Shown: positions 41,354 to 50,168 of the stretch, piece after piece | How the letters are laid out: every line of letters begins with the position of its first letter | Position numbering within the stretch: the stretch's first letter is position 1 | NCBI RefSeq assembly: GCF_036075115.1 | Contig: NZ_CP107958.1 | Coordinates: 6,634,001-6,698,000, forward strand | DNA: 64,000 nucleotides | From: Streptomyces sp. NBC_00377 | Lineage (GTDB): Bacteria > Actinomycetota > Actinomycetes > Streptomycetales > Streptomycetaceae | Direction: 5' to 3' | Notes under the pieces: model-generated | What the model was told of the DNA's origin: nothing | The model's input: only the letters and a program-made list of their open reading frames with translations | Database searches by the model: none | Translations under genes and position numbers: made by a program

Positions 41354-42880
41354 CTAGCCGAGGTCGCCGGAGGCGGTCAGCTCGGCCAGCCGCACCAGCG
41401 TCCGCACCGCGGTGCCGGTACCGCCCTTCGGGGTGTAGCCGAACGGGCCGCCCTCGTTGAACGCGGGCCCGGCGATGTCCAGGTGCGCCCAGGTGATCCC
41501 CTCGCCCACGAACTCGCGCAGGAAGAGACCGGCCACGAGCCCGCCGCCCATCCGCTCGCCCATGTTCGCGATGTCCGCGACCGTGGAGTCCATGCCCTTG
41601 CGCAGGTGCTCCGGCAGCGGCATCGGCCACGCCGGCTCGCCGACCTCCTCCGCCGCCTCGTGCAGCGTGGAACGGAAGGCGTCGTCGTTGGCCATGATGC
41701 CGAAGGTCCGGCTGCCCAGCGCCAGCATCATGGCGCCGGTCAGGGTCGCGACGTCGACGATCGCGTCCGGCTTCTCGGCGGAGGCCGCCCACAGCGCGTC
41801 CGCGAGGACCAGGCGGCCCTCGGCGTCCGTGTTGAGGACCTCGACGGTCTTGCCGCTGTACATCCGCAGAACGTCACCCGGGCGGGTGGCGGAGCCGGAC
41901 GGCATGTTCTCGGCGAGCGCCAGCCAGCCGGTGACGTTCACCTCGAGACCGAGCCGTGCGGCGGCGACGACCGCGGCGAAGACCGCCGCCGCACCGCTCA
42001 TGTCGCACTTCATCGTCTCGTTGTGCCCGGCCGGCTTCAGCGAGATGCCGCCCGAGTCGTAGGTGATGCCCTTGCCGACGAACGCGAGGGTCTTCTTCGC
42101 CTTGGAGGAGGTGTACGACAGCTTCACCAGGCGCGGGGCGGAGGCCGAACCGGCGCCGACGCCCAGGATGCCGCCGTAGCCGCCCTTGGTGAGGGCCTTC
42201 TCGTCGAGCACCTGCACCTTGATGCCGTGCTCCTTGGCCGCCGTCTGGGCGAGAGCGGCGAACGCCTCGGGGTCGAGGTCGTTCGGCGGCATGTTGATCA
42301 GGTCGCGGGCGCGGTTGAGCTCCTCGCCCACGGCGGCGGCCCGCAGCAGCGCAGCCTTGTGGGCGGCGTCGCGCGGCTTCCCGCCGAGCAGGGCGGCCTC
42401 GGCGAGCGGGGCCTTGCCGTTCTTGGAACGGGTGTCGTCGCCGTTGTGCTTGTACGCGTCGAAGGAGTACGCGCCGAGCACCACGCCCTCGCCGACCGCG
42501 CCGAGATCCGCGGCGTCGGTCACCGGCAGGACGAAGACGGCCTTCTTCGCGCCGGTGAGGGTGCGGGCAGCCGATCCGGCCGCCTTGCGCAGCGCCTCGG
42601 GGTCGAAGCCGGAGTCCTTCGCGGGCTCCGTGCCGAGCCCCACCGCGAGCACGAGCGGTGCCTTGAAACCGGCCGGGGCGGGCAGCTTGGTCACCTCGCC
42701 CTCGGCCCCGGAGGCGCCGAGGGTTTCCAGGACGGCGGCGAGCCGGCCGTCGTAGGCCTTGTCGACGGCTTCGGCGCCTGGGGCAACGATCGGGCCTTTC
42801 GCGCCCTTGGCGACACCGATCACGATCGCGTCGGCCCGGAGGCCGGGCGCCGCGGCGGTGCTGAGAGTGAGAGCAGTCAC
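41354..42880 (-). CDS. pepA: Leucyl aminopeptidase (M17, PepA)
   Basis: 508 residues. A cytosolic di-metal aminopeptidase that removes N-terminal residues. The M17 signature NTDAEGRLVLADAL is visible around 340-355, preceded by the metal-binding KGITYDSGGISLKP and MKCDMSGAAAV segments. The N-terminal domain (~1-170) has the usual variable macro-like fold. GTG 42880, with a weak ribosome site. E. coli PepA is also a DNA-binding protein, but nothing here indicates that role. It is divergent from the GH114-like lipoprotein. Confidence 0.94.
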   Translation of the reverse strand: MTALTLSTAAAPGLRADAIVIGVAKGAKGPIVAPGAEAVDKAYDGRLAAVLETLGASGAEGEVTKLPAPAGFKAPLVLAVGLGTEPAKDSGFDPEALRKAAGSAARTLTGAKKAVFVLPVTDAADLGAVGEGVVLGAYSFDAYKHNGDDTRSKNGKAPLAEAALLGGKPRDAAHKAALLRAAAVGEELNRARDLINMPPNDLDPEAFAALAQTAAKEHGIKVQVLDEKALTKGGYGGILGVGAGSASAPRLVKLSYTSSKAKKTLAFVGKGITYDSGGISLKPAGHNETMKCDMSGAAAVFAAVVAAARLGLEVNVTGWLALAENMPSGSATRPGDVLRMYSGKTVEVLNTDAEGRLVLADALWAASAEKPDAIVDVATLTGAMMLALGSRTFGIMANDDAFRSTLHEAAEEVGEPAWPMPLPEHLRKGMDSTVADIANMGERMGGGLVAGLFLREFVGEGITWAHLDIAGPAFNEGGPFGYTPKGGTGTAVRTLVRLAELTASGDLG

Positions 42881-43128
42881 GGTGGTGAAATCTCGCTTCC
42901 GATGTGGAGTTGCGGTGGCCGGAATGTGTGGGTCGACCGGGCCCGACAGCCGACCCTAGAACCGGGTCGTGGGTGCGGTCGTATCCGGGGGTGCCTCACC
43001 GGCGCGGCGGACCGGCGTGACGAATCCCGGAACGAGCGTACGCGTGCGTGTGCGTTCGCTCATGCACGCGAGTGTTCACCCGTCGGCGACGTCGTGGCCA
43101 CCTCCCGATCCTCGCACTCCATGAACCG

Positions 43129-43156
43129 CGTCACACCCGTCGGGTCGGGTGTGACG
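43129..43156. promoter_or_regulatory. 10-bp inverted repeat upstream of the GH114-like gene
   Basis: CGTCACACCC-N8-GGGTGTGACG, perfect arms, 79 bp before the GTG of the lipoprotein gene and 249 bp before the divergent pepA start. The spacing suits a dimeric repressor site or an RNA hairpin. The rest of the 354-bp gap 42881-43234 shows nothing I can assign. Confidence 0.5.
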
Positions 43157-43234
43157 CCCGGGGTGCGGGGACGCGGCACGGCGGCATGGGCGATCATCGT
43201 CGGGTATGCCGTCGCACAACCTGGAGCCCGCCCG

Positions 43235-44104
43235 GTGAGACGCCCGATCCTGCTGCTGTCCCTCCTCGCGCTGCCGCTCGCGGGCTGCGCCTCCGCTCAG
43301 GACCGCACAGCGGACGGGACGCCGCACCCGGCGTCGGGCACGGCGTCGGGCACGGCGTCCGGCCGTACGCCGGACGGGAGTACGGGCGCCGGCCCGTCGG
43401 CGGGCAAGCGCTGGCAGCCGGCTCCGGGCACCGGCTGGCAGTGGCAGCTGAGCGGCCGCCTGGACACCACCGTCGACGTGCCGGTCTACGACATCGACGG
43501 GTTCGACCACACCGCGGCCACGGTCGCCGCTCTGCACGACGACGGCCGCAAGGTCATCTGCTACCTCTCCACCGGCGCCTGGGAGGACTGGCGCCCGGAC
43601 GCGGCGGAGTTCCCCGGGTCGGTGATCGGCGAGGGCAACGGCTGGAAGGGCGAACGCTGGCTCGACATCCGCGCGTTGGACGTCCTGGAACCCCTGATGG
43701 CGGCCCGCCTCGACATGTGCCGCGACAAGGGGTTCGACGCGGTCGAGCCGGACAACATGGACGGCTACGAGAACACCACGGGCTTCCCGGCCGAGGCCGC
43801 CGACCAGCTCCGCTACAACCGCCTCATCGCCCGGCTCGCCCACGACCGGGGCATGTCGGTCGGCCTGAAGAACGACCTCGACCAGATACCCGAACTCGTC
43901 GACGACTTCGACTTCGCGGTCGACGAACAGTGCGCCCAGTACGGCGAGTGCGAGCAGCTCACCCCCTTCATCGAGGCGGGCAAGGCCGTCTTCCACGTCG
44001 AGTACGAACTCCCCACGAGCGACTTCTGCGCCGACTCCCGCCGTCTGAAGCTGAGTTCCCTGCTCAAGAAGTACGAGCTGGGCGTGTGGCGCGAGGCGTG
44101 CTAG
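43235..44104 (+). CDS. Lipoprotein with GH114-like glycosidase domain
   Basis: 289 residues. GTG 43235 (VRRPILLLSLLALPLAGC) gives a signal peptide with lipobox LAGC; GGAG lies ~9 bp upstream. After a Thr/Ser/Gly spacer of ~45 residues comes a TIM-barrel domain of the endo-alpha-1,4-polygalactosaminidase (GH114) type. VYDIDGFDH, VICYLSTGAWEDWRPD, FDAVEPDNMDGYEN and GLKNDLDQIPEL carry the conserved acidic residues. The likely substrate is galactosamine-containing exopolysaccharide. The stop codon TAG is itself part of the CTAG flank of a MITE-like palindrome. Confidence 0.9.
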   Translation: MRRPILLLSLLALPLAGCASAQDRTADGTPHPASGTASGTASGRTPDGSTGAGPSAGKRWQPAPGTGWQWQLSGRLDTTVDVPVYDIDGFDHTAATVAALHDDGRKVICYLSTGAWEDWRPDAAEFPGSVIGEGNGWKGERWLDIRALDVLEPLMAARLDMCRDKGFDAVEPDNMDGYENTTGFPAEAADQLRYNRLIARLAHDRGMSVGLKNDLDQIPELVDDFDFAVDEQCAQYGECEQLTPFIEAGKAVFHVEYELPTSDFCADSRRLKLSSLLKKYELGVWREAC

Positions 44105-44265
44105 TGCCGCGGCGGGCAACGTTTGCCCGTCAAGGAGCGGCGTCCGGTGCGTGCTCTCGGCGTGCCGGCCGGAAGTCCTCGTACTGGACGTACCTGGGCT
44201 TTCGGCCGGTGCGGCGAGAGTGCGTGCCGGGCGTCGCGACGGGGCGAACGTTGCCTGTCGCGGCA
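44105..44265. mobile_element. MITE-like 161-bp imperfect palindrome
   Basis: The left arm starts TGCCGCGGCGGGCAACGTTT and the right arm ends in its near-complement (AACGTTGCCTGTCGCGGCA). The two ~78-bp arms pair along almost their whole length around a centre near GTACTGGACGTAC. CTAG lies directly on both sides (44101-44104 and 44266-44269), as expected for a 4-bp target duplication, though CTAG is itself palindromic. No transposase is encoded. It lies exactly between the TAG stop of the GH114-like gene and the end of cobS, where it may also work as a bidirectional terminator. Confidence 0.7.
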
Positions 44266-44275
44266 CTAGCCGGCG

Positions 44276-45115
44276 CTAGCGGCCCAGGCACAGCAGCAGG
44301 AGCGTGACGGTCGCCGCCGTCTCCGCCAGCCCGCCGAACACGTCCCCGGTGATCCCGCCGAAACGGCGCGTGCAGTGCCGCAGGAGGACTTCGGCGGCGA
44401 CCAGGGCGCCGAGGACGGCCAGTGCGGTACGGACGGCGTCGTACGGCTCCAGAAGGGGCCCCGGATCGACCGCCCCGATGACGGCGCCGACGCCACCGTC
44501 GTACGGTCCGAACCACCCGCCCGCGACCGCCGCCGCCAGCGTGACGAGTACGGCGGTGAGTACCGCGCCCCGCACCGGGACCACACCGGCCACCGCCGCC
44601 CCGAGCCCCTCCGGCCGCGCGGCCGGCACCCCGTCGCGGGCCGCCAGGGTCAGTGCGAGACGCGCGGCGACCGCCGAGACGACGGCGGCCAGCGCGCCCC
44701 GGGCCCAGGAGGCGTCGTAGAGCTGCGTCAGCGCGGCGACCTGGGCGAGCAGCACGAGGATCAGGGTGAGGACGCCGAACGGACCGATGTCGGACTGCTT
44801 CATGATCCGCAGCGCGTCCTCGGCGGGCCTGCCGCTGCCGAGACCGTCCGCGGTGTCGGCCAGCCCGTCGAGATGCAGACCGCGGGTGAGGGCGGCGGGC
44901 ACGGCGGCGGAGGCGACGGCGGCGAGCAGCGGGCTGGCGCCCAGGTACAGCAGCAGCAGACCGAGCCCGGCCGCACAGCCGCCCACGACCAGCCCGGCCA
45001 CCGGGGCGCTCAGCATGCCCCCGCGCGCGGTCTCCCGGTCCCAGCGGGTCACCCGGACCGGGAGCACGGTGAGGGTGCCGAAGGCGAAGCGGAGGCCGTC
45101 GAAGGGCGAGGTCAT
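44276..45115 (-). CDS. cobS: Adenosylcobinamide-GDP ribazoletransferase (cobalamin synthase)
   Basis: 279 residues, membrane-embedded, joining adenosylcobinamide-GDP and alpha-ribazole in the last stage of cobalamin assembly. The conserved TRGLHLDGLADTADGLGSGR motif is near 78-97, followed by RIMKQSDIGPFGV; five or six hydrophobic segments span the rest. It starts at ATG 45115 (MTSPFDGLRFAFGTLTVLP); a GTG two codons earlier is possible. With cobT (48.8 kb) and the cobU fusion (51.5 kb) it completes the nucleotide-loop pathway. Confidence 0.94.
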   Translation of the reverse strand: MTSPFDGLRFAFGTLTVLPVRVTRWDRETARGGMLSAPVAGLVVGGCAAGLGLLLLYLGASPLLAAVASAAVPAALTRGLHLDGLADTADGLGSGRPAEDALRIMKQSDIGPFGVLTLILVLLAQVAALTQLYDASWARGALAAVVSAVAARLALTLAARDGVPAARPEGLGAAVAGVVPVRGAVLTAVLVTLAAAVAGGWFGPYDGGVGAVIGAVDPGPLLEPYDAVRTALAVLGALVAAEVLLRHCTRRFGGITGDVFGGLAETAATVTLLLLCLGR

Positions 45116-45188
45116 GGACACGGCGGCAGACTAGCCCGGACGCCGCACCCACGCGGCAGCCCGTCCCGCACCCCGGGAGACTGGCGGC

Positions 45189-45953
45189 ATGGGCCAGTGG
45201 GTGCAGCGCAACATCGTCGAACCGGGCAAGGTCCCCCTGCTCGTCGCCCTGACCGCGTTCGTCCTCACCTTCCTGATCACCCGGGTCATCACGCGCCTCA
45301 TCCGCGCGGGCAAGGGCCCCTTCGGCAACATCAGCTCCGGCGGGGTGCACATCCACCACGTCGTCCCCGGCGTGGTCCTGACCGTCACGGGCGGCTTCGG
45401 CTCGGTGGCGAGCGGCCGGAGCGGCTTCGGGGCGGTCGCCTTCGCGGTGGTCTTCGGCATCGGTACGGGCCTCGTCCTCGACGAGTTCGCGCTGATCCTG
45501 CACCTCGACGACGTGTACTGGACCGAGGCGGGCCGCAAGAGCGTGGAGGCGGTGGTCCTGACGGCGGCGCTGGGCGGGCTGCTGCTGGTGGGCTTCGCGC
45601 CGTTCGGCGTCAACGACATGAGCCAGGACGAGCTTCAGGACCGGGGCAGTGTCATCTCGACCGTGGTGCTCAACTTCGCGTTCTCGCTGGCCGTGCTGAG
45701 CAAGGGCAAGGCCAAGATGGCGGTGTTCAGCGTCTTCATCCCGTTCCTGGGACTGCTGGGCCTGGTACGGCTGGCCCGGCCCGGCTCACCGTGGGCCCGC
45801 CGGTTCTACCGGCGGCGGCCGCGGGCGCGGGCGAAGGCGGTGCTGCGCGCCTACCATCACGACCGCCGCTGGGCGGGGCCCCGGCGGATCGTGGGGGACT
45901 GGCTGGGCGGGAAGACCACCGCGGAACTGGCCCGGTCCGAGGGGCACAAGTGA
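45189..45953 (+). CDS. Multi-pass membrane protein of unknown function
   Basis: 254 residues. Membrane segments at ~17-38, ~60-80, ~84-105, ~117-137 and ~155-190 alternate with short loops; a conserved-looking GGVHIHHVVPGVVLTVTGG and LDEFALILHLDDVYW give several His, Asp and Glu residues within or near the membrane. The C-terminal ~60 residues are basic and cytoplasmic (RRFYRRRPRARAKAVLRAYHHDRR). I do not recognise a characterised family. Divergent from cobS with 73 bp between. Confidence 0.85.
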   Translation: MGQWVQRNIVEPGKVPLLVALTAFVLTFLITRVITRLIRAGKGPFGNISSGGVHIHHVVPGVVLTVTGGFGSVASGRSGFGAVAFAVVFGIGTGLVLDEFALILHLDDVYWTEAGRKSVEAVVLTAALGGLLLVGFAPFGVNDMSQDELQDRGSVISTVVLNFAFSLAVLSKGKAKMAVFSVFIPFLGLLGLVRLARPGSPWARRFYRRRPRARAKAVLRAYHHDRRWAGPRRIVGDWLGGKTTAELARSEGHK

Positions 45954-46069
45954 GGGCGGCCCGCTCGGAAGCGGCCCCCGGCCGCACGGCGCCCCCGGGA
46001 CATCAGGCCCGTTCACGCCTCACGCCGCACCCGTGGACGAGCACGGCACCCCGGCCCTCGGCGGGGCGT

Positions 46070-47008
46070 TCAACCCCGCAGTCGCCTCGCGCCGGCCGGC
46101 GAGGCCGGGTGCCGGTGCCGCCCGGTGAGGGTCGGCGGTGCCAGGAGCCGGAACCGTCCCGCGGCCCGTGACCGGGCCGTGGGACGCCGACCGTCCCGGG
46201 GCTTTCGGCGGAGCCGTGAGCCGCCCCGGCCCCCTGCCCTGCGGCGCAGCCATATGACGGCGCGACGGCGTGCCCTGCGCAGGAGGGTGCCCGTTCCGCC
46301 GCGCGTGCTCCGGGTGGGCTCACCCGGGGTTCGCCGGTCATGGCGCCGGTCACGGGCACGGCGTCGCGCGTGCGTCTCCGTCACCGCGGACAGCACCAGT
46401 ACCGCCGCGATCGCCGCCAGGTGCTCCTGGCCCGCCAGGTTGTTCTTCAGCAGGACCTCGGCCACTATCGCGACGATCACCGCCACCGCCGTCGCGTACG
46501 CCCGATAGCGCCGGCCCAGGAACACCGCGAGGCCGACCACGGCCGCCGACGGGCCGGTGTCCACGATCCGGGCGTCGGCGGCGGGCAGACCGAGCGGGCT
46601 GCCGGGGCCGAGGGCGATGCCCACGCGCGCGTACAGCGTGCCGGCGAGCGTGGCGGCGTAGGCGACGCCGAGCGTCCGCCACCAGCCCAGGCACAGCTCC
46701 GCGATCCCGAAGACCAGCAGGATCTGTGCGAGGGCGCCCCAGACCGGCAGGTCCAGCGCGGGCACGAACAGGGACAGCGGGGTGCGCAGCAGGGCCAGCC
46801 ACAGAGGGTCTTCGGCCCGTACCGCCCCGATGCCCTGGACCGGTCGGTACCCCCACGACTGGTTCTGCACGACCTGGGTCACCGACGTCAGACACACCGC
46901 TGCGAGGGTCATCGGGACCGCCCGCCGGCGCCGCCGCGCAGCCGACGCCCGCGCGGCCTCGTACAGCGGCCCCCATTCGGCGCGGGCCCAGCGGACGACC
47001 GTCCTCAC
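46070..47008 (-). CDS. Rhomboid-like membrane protein with Arg-rich tail
   Basis: 312 residues from GTG 47008, which overlaps the stop of the preceding lysyltransferase-like gene by 4 bp (GTGA), so they are coupled. Five or six hydrophobic segments lie between ~30 and ~215. A DTGPSAAVVGLAVFLG segment and a later GQEHLAAIAAVLVL resemble the serine and histidine segments of rhomboid proteases, but this is only suggestive. The last ~95 residues are Arg/Gly-rich with no hydrophobic content and may be a tail or the result of a frameshift. Confidence 0.75.
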   Translation of the reverse strand: MRTVVRWARAEWGPLYEAARASAARRRRRAVPMTLAAVCLTSVTQVVQNQSWGYRPVQGIGAVRAEDPLWLALLRTPLSLFVPALDLPVWGALAQILLVFGIAELCLGWWRTLGVAYAATLAGTLYARVGIALGPGSPLGLPAADARIVDTGPSAAVVGLAVFLGRRYRAYATAVAVIVAIVAEVLLKNNLAGQEHLAAIAAVLVLSAVTETHARRRARDRRHDRRTPGEPTRSTRGGTGTLLRRARRRAVIWLRRRAGGRGGSRLRRKPRDGRRPTARSRAAGRFRLLAPPTLTGRHRHPASPAGARRLRG

Positions 47009-48732
47009 CGGTGGGTCTCCAGGTGCGCCCGGCGCAGCCACCCCGGCAGCCCCGGCGCCTCCAGGAAGCCCTCCGCCCGCGCCGACGCGATCCCGATGCG
47101 GGGCAGGTCCGCGCTCTTCTCGAAGAGCAGGAACCGGGGCTCCCAGATCGGCCGGTACTTGGCGTTGGCGCGGTACAGCGACTCGATCTGCCACCAGCGG
47201 GAGCAGAAACTGAGCAGCGAGCGCCACAGCCGCAGCACCGGCCCCGCGCCGAGCCGAGCGCCCCTTTCGAAGACCGAGCGGAACACCGCGAAGTTCAGCG
47301 AGACCTGGGTGATCCCGATCTCCCTGGCCTCCCGGGCCCGCCGGAGCAGCTCGATGACCATGAACTCCATCAGCCCGTTGTCGCAGTCACGGTCCCGCCG
47401 CATCAGATCGAGGGACAGCCCGCGCGGCCCCCAGGGCACGAAGGAGAGCAGGGCCCGCAGCTCCCCCCGGGCGTCGGTGCACTCCAGCATCACGCAGCGG
47501 CCGTCCCGCGGGTCCCCGAGCCGCCCCAGCGCCATGCTGAACCCGCGTTCGGTGGCCCCGTCCCGCCAGTCGTCGGCGCGTCGGAGCAGGAACGCCATCT
47601 CGTCGGCCGGGATGTCCTCGTGCCGTCGTACGCGCACCGAGTACCCGGCCCGCCGGACCCGGTTGTACGCCTGGCGGACGGTCCGCATGGCCCGCCCCTC
47701 GAGGGTGAAGTCGCCGACCTCCACCAGGGCCTCGTCCCCGAGCTCCAGCGCGTCGAGCCCGTGCCGGGCGTACACGGTGCCGGCCTCCTCGCTCGCGCCC
47801 ATCACCGCCGGGATCCACCCGTGCGCCCGTGCCTCGGTGAGCCACGGCCCGATCGCCCCAGGCCACGCCTCCGGATCGCCGATCGGGTCGCCGGACGCCA
47901 GTGACACCCCGCCGAGGACGCGGTAGGCGACGGCGGCCTTCCCGGTCGGCGACCAGCACACGCTTTTCTCCCGGCGCAGCGCGAAGTAGCCGAGCGAGTC
48001 CCGCTCGCCGTGCCGGTCGAGGAGCTCCCGAAGCCGTTTCTCGTCGTCGTCGGTGAGCGGGTCGACGGTCCGCCGGGAGCGGAACGCGGCGTACAGGACG
48101 GCGAGCACCAGCACCGTGCTCAGCACGTTGACGGCGACGTCGACCCAAGTGGGCGGGGCGATCCCGTGGACGCGGCGGTCGTCGGCGGCGACGGAGACCA
48201 GCCGCAGGGCGCCGTAGCGCCAGCGTTCGAGGAAGGTGGAGGGCGTGGACGCCCGGTCGGTGACCGTCACCAGCAGCGCCGCCAGCAGCGAGGCCCCCAG
48301 CAGCCCGCCCGCGCCGACGGCCGCGGCAAGCCTCGGATTGGACCGGTCGCCCTTCGCGTAGAACTCCCGCCGTCCGGCGAGCAGCGCCGCGACGAACGCG
48401 GCGGTCAGCGCGAGCGAGACCCAGTTCTGCGGTTGCCGCCGGACCTCCGGGAATGCCATGGCCAGCGCGAACAGCACCAGGAACGCCCCGCTCAGACCCA
48501 GGTTCAGGAGCCACGCGGCCCGTTTGCGCCGCCGCATCGTGACGGCCAGGAAAGCGGTGAAGACGCCGGAGGCGAAGCCGGCCGTCAGCAGATAGGGCGT
48601 GAAGAGGTTCTCCTGGTTGTGCCGCCGCACGTCCTGCCCCAGGGAGACCCACACCGCACTGAGGAAGTTGACGAACGCGACGGCACGCAGGTACCAGACG
48701 GCGAAGGCGGCGGCGCCCCGGGTATTGCCCAT
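47005..48732 (-). CDS. Lysylphosphatidylglycerol-synthase-like membrane protein (DUF2156)
   Basis: 575 residues. Membrane segments occupy ~1-230 (five or six), followed by a DUF2156/LPG_synthase_C acyltransferase-like domain (~235-545) with GGVSLASGDPIGD, GASEEAGTVYARHGL and LDLMRRDRDCDNGLMEFMV. In MprF this domain transfers aminoacyl groups from tRNA to phosphatidylglycerol, reducing envelope negative charge. This protein has fewer membrane segments than full MprF, and no lysyl-tRNA synthetase fusion is present. A TATGAT box eight bases before the ATG suggests a leaderless transcript. Confidence 0.87.
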   Translation of the reverse strand: MGNTRGAAAFAVWYLRAVAFVNFLSAVWVSLGQDVRRHNQENLFTPYLLTAGFASGVFTAFLAVTMRRRKRAAWLLNLGLSGAFLVLFALAMAFPEVRRQPQNWVSLALTAAFVAALLAGRREFYAKGDRSNPRLAAAVGAGGLLGASLLAALLVTVTDRASTPSTFLERWRYGALRLVSVAADDRRVHGIAPPTWVDVAVNVLSTVLVLAVLYAAFRSRRTVDPLTDDDEKRLRELLDRHGERDSLGYFALRREKSVCWSPTGKAAVAYRVLGGVSLASGDPIGDPEAWPGAIGPWLTEARAHGWIPAVMGASEEAGTVYARHGLDALELGDEALVEVGDFTLEGRAMRTVRQAYNRVRRAGYSVRVRRHEDIPADEMAFLLRRADDWRDGATERGFSMALGRLGDPRDGRCVMLECTDARGELRALLSFVPWGPRGLSLDLMRRDRDCDNGLMEFMVIELLRRAREAREIGITQVSLNFAVFRSVFERGARLGAGPVLRLWRSLLSFCSRWWQIESLYRANAKYRPIWEPRFLLFEKSADLPRIGIASARAEGFLEAPGLPGWLRRAHLETHR

Positions 48733-48740
48733 GAGAGGTG

Positions 48741-48746
48741 ATCATA
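48741..48746 (-). promoter_or_regulatory. -10 box for a leaderless transcript
   Basis: TATGAT on the minus strand, eight bases before ATG 48732, with no Shine-Dalgarno in between. The spacing puts the transcription start at or next to the ATG. No clear -35 was found. Confidence 0.4.
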
Positions 48747-48801
48747 TGGGTGCACTTCAGGGAAACCGCTCTTTTGGCGCCGCCTGTCCCTTCTTGCCCC
48801 T

Positions 48802-50004
48802 TTACTGCTCCTTCGGTTCCTCCACTGAAGCCCCGGCCGCCTCGCCCTGAACCCCGGTCGACCCGCCGAAACTCCCGGTCGGTTCCCCGGAAGCGTCGGC
48901 CCCCTCGTCGGAGACCGCGGACTCCTCGTCGGAGGTCCCGGTCTTCTCGTCGGGCACTTCGGGCTTCTCGGGAAGCTCCGCCGCCAGTGCGGCCGCCGCC
49001 TGCACCAGGGGCAGCGCGAGCAGGGCGCCGGCGCCCTCCCCGACCTTCACGCCCTGGTCGAGCAGCGGTTCCAGGGCCATCCGGTCGAGCGCCTTCGCCT
49101 GTCCCGGCTCACCGCTGCGGTGCGCGGCCAGCCACCAGTCCGGCGCCCGGAACGCGACCCGCTGCCCGACGAGCGCACAGGCGGCCGCCACGACGCCGTC
49201 CAGGACGACCGGCAACTTCCGTACCGCGCACTGGAGCAGAAAACCCGTCATGGCGGCGAGGTCGGCCCCGCCCACCGTCGCCAGCAGCTGCAACTGCTCC
49301 CCGAGCACCGGCCGCGCCCGCCTGAGCGCGTCCCGGACGGCGGCGCACTTGCGCATCCACGCCAGGTCGTCGATCGCCTCCCCGCCGCGCCCCGTCACCA
49401 CGGACGCGTCGGTCCCGCACAGCGCGGCCACCAGCACACCCGCGGCCGTGGTCCCGCCGACGCTGATGTCGCCGAGCACGACCAGATCCGTACCGGAGTC
49501 GGCCTCCTCGTCAGCGACGGCCACGCCCGCCAGGAAGGCCGCCTCTGCCTCCTCGAGGGTCAGCGCGTCCTCGATGTCGATACGGCCGCTGCCACGCCGC
49601 ACCCGATGCCGTACGACGTCCTCGGGGAACGCGTCCGGCTCGCAGTCCAGCGCCATGTCCACGACCCGCACGGGCACGCCGAGGCGGCGGGCGAGCACGG
49701 AGACGGGACGGCCGCCCTCGATGACCTCCCGTACCAACTCCGCGGCGCTGCCCGCCGGCCGGGCCGAGACGCCCAGCTCGGCGATGCCGTGATCGCCCGC
49801 GAACAGCACCACCCGCGGCCGCTCGACCGGCCGCACGGGCGCCGAGCCCTGCGCCGCCGCCAGCCACTCGCCCAGGTCGTCCAGGCGGCCCAGCGAGCCG
49901 GGCGGCACGATCTGACGTTCCCGGCGCGCCTCCGCGTCGCGGCGCACTCCGCCGTCGGGGCGCTCGATCAGATCGGTGAAGTCGTCGAGATTAAGCGAGC
50001 TCAT
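48802..50004 (-). CDS. cobT: Nicotinate-nucleotide:dimethylbenzimidazole phosphoribosyltransferase
   Basis: Makes alpha-ribazole phosphate from dimethylbenzimidazole and nicotinate mononucleotide. 400 residues from ATG 50004 (MSSLNLDDFTDLIERPD). Family motifs: RQIVPPGSLGRLDDLGEW, VLFAGDHGIAELGVSA, VVLGDISVGGTTAAGVL, and the catalytic Glu in GVKVGEGAGALLAL. The last ~55 residues (PEKPEVPDEKTGTSDEE onward) form an acidic, Ser/Gly-rich tail absent from the usual ~350-residue enzyme. It is on the same strand as the cobU fusion. Confidence 0.94.
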   Translation of the reverse strand: MSSLNLDDFTDLIERPDGGVRRDAEARRERQIVPPGSLGRLDDLGEWLAAAQGSAPVRPVERPRVVLFAGDHGIAELGVSARPAGSAAELVREVIEGGRPVSVLARRLGVPVRVVDMALDCEPDAFPEDVVRHRVRRGSGRIDIEDALTLEEAEAAFLAGVAVADEEADSGTDLVVLGDISVGGTTAAGVLVAALCGTDASVVTGRGGEAIDDLAWMRKCAAVRDALRRARPVLGEQLQLLATVGGADLAAMTGFLLQCAVRKLPVVLDGVVAAACALVGQRVAFRAPDWWLAAHRSGEPGQAKALDRMALEPLLDQGVKVGEGAGALLALPLVQAAAALAAELPEKPEVPDEKTGTSDEESAVSDEGADASGEPTGSFGGSTGVQGEAAGASVEEPKEQ

Positions 50005-50168
50005 TCGCCGAACAGTACCGGCACCGATCGAACAGTTCCGCGCCACATCGTCACCACGCCCGCGTGACGTCATTGCGTCAAAGATCGGTATCCCATACGT
50101 TCCGTTTTGCCGCTAATTGTCGTGCCGCGGACCGCCGTCCGCTCCCGATGCCGTCCCCGGAGCCGCTG

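Noticed and set aside
41483..43234. N-terminal extension of the GH114-like protein through pepA
   Set aside because: The open frame continues far upstream, antisense to PepA, but the lipoprotein signal peptide and lipobox begin precisely at GTG 43235.
42881..43234. Cobalamin riboswitch upstream of cobalamin genes
   Set aside because: I looked for a B12-box-like sequence here and before cobU and saw none. The cob genes start close to neighbouring genes without long leaders.
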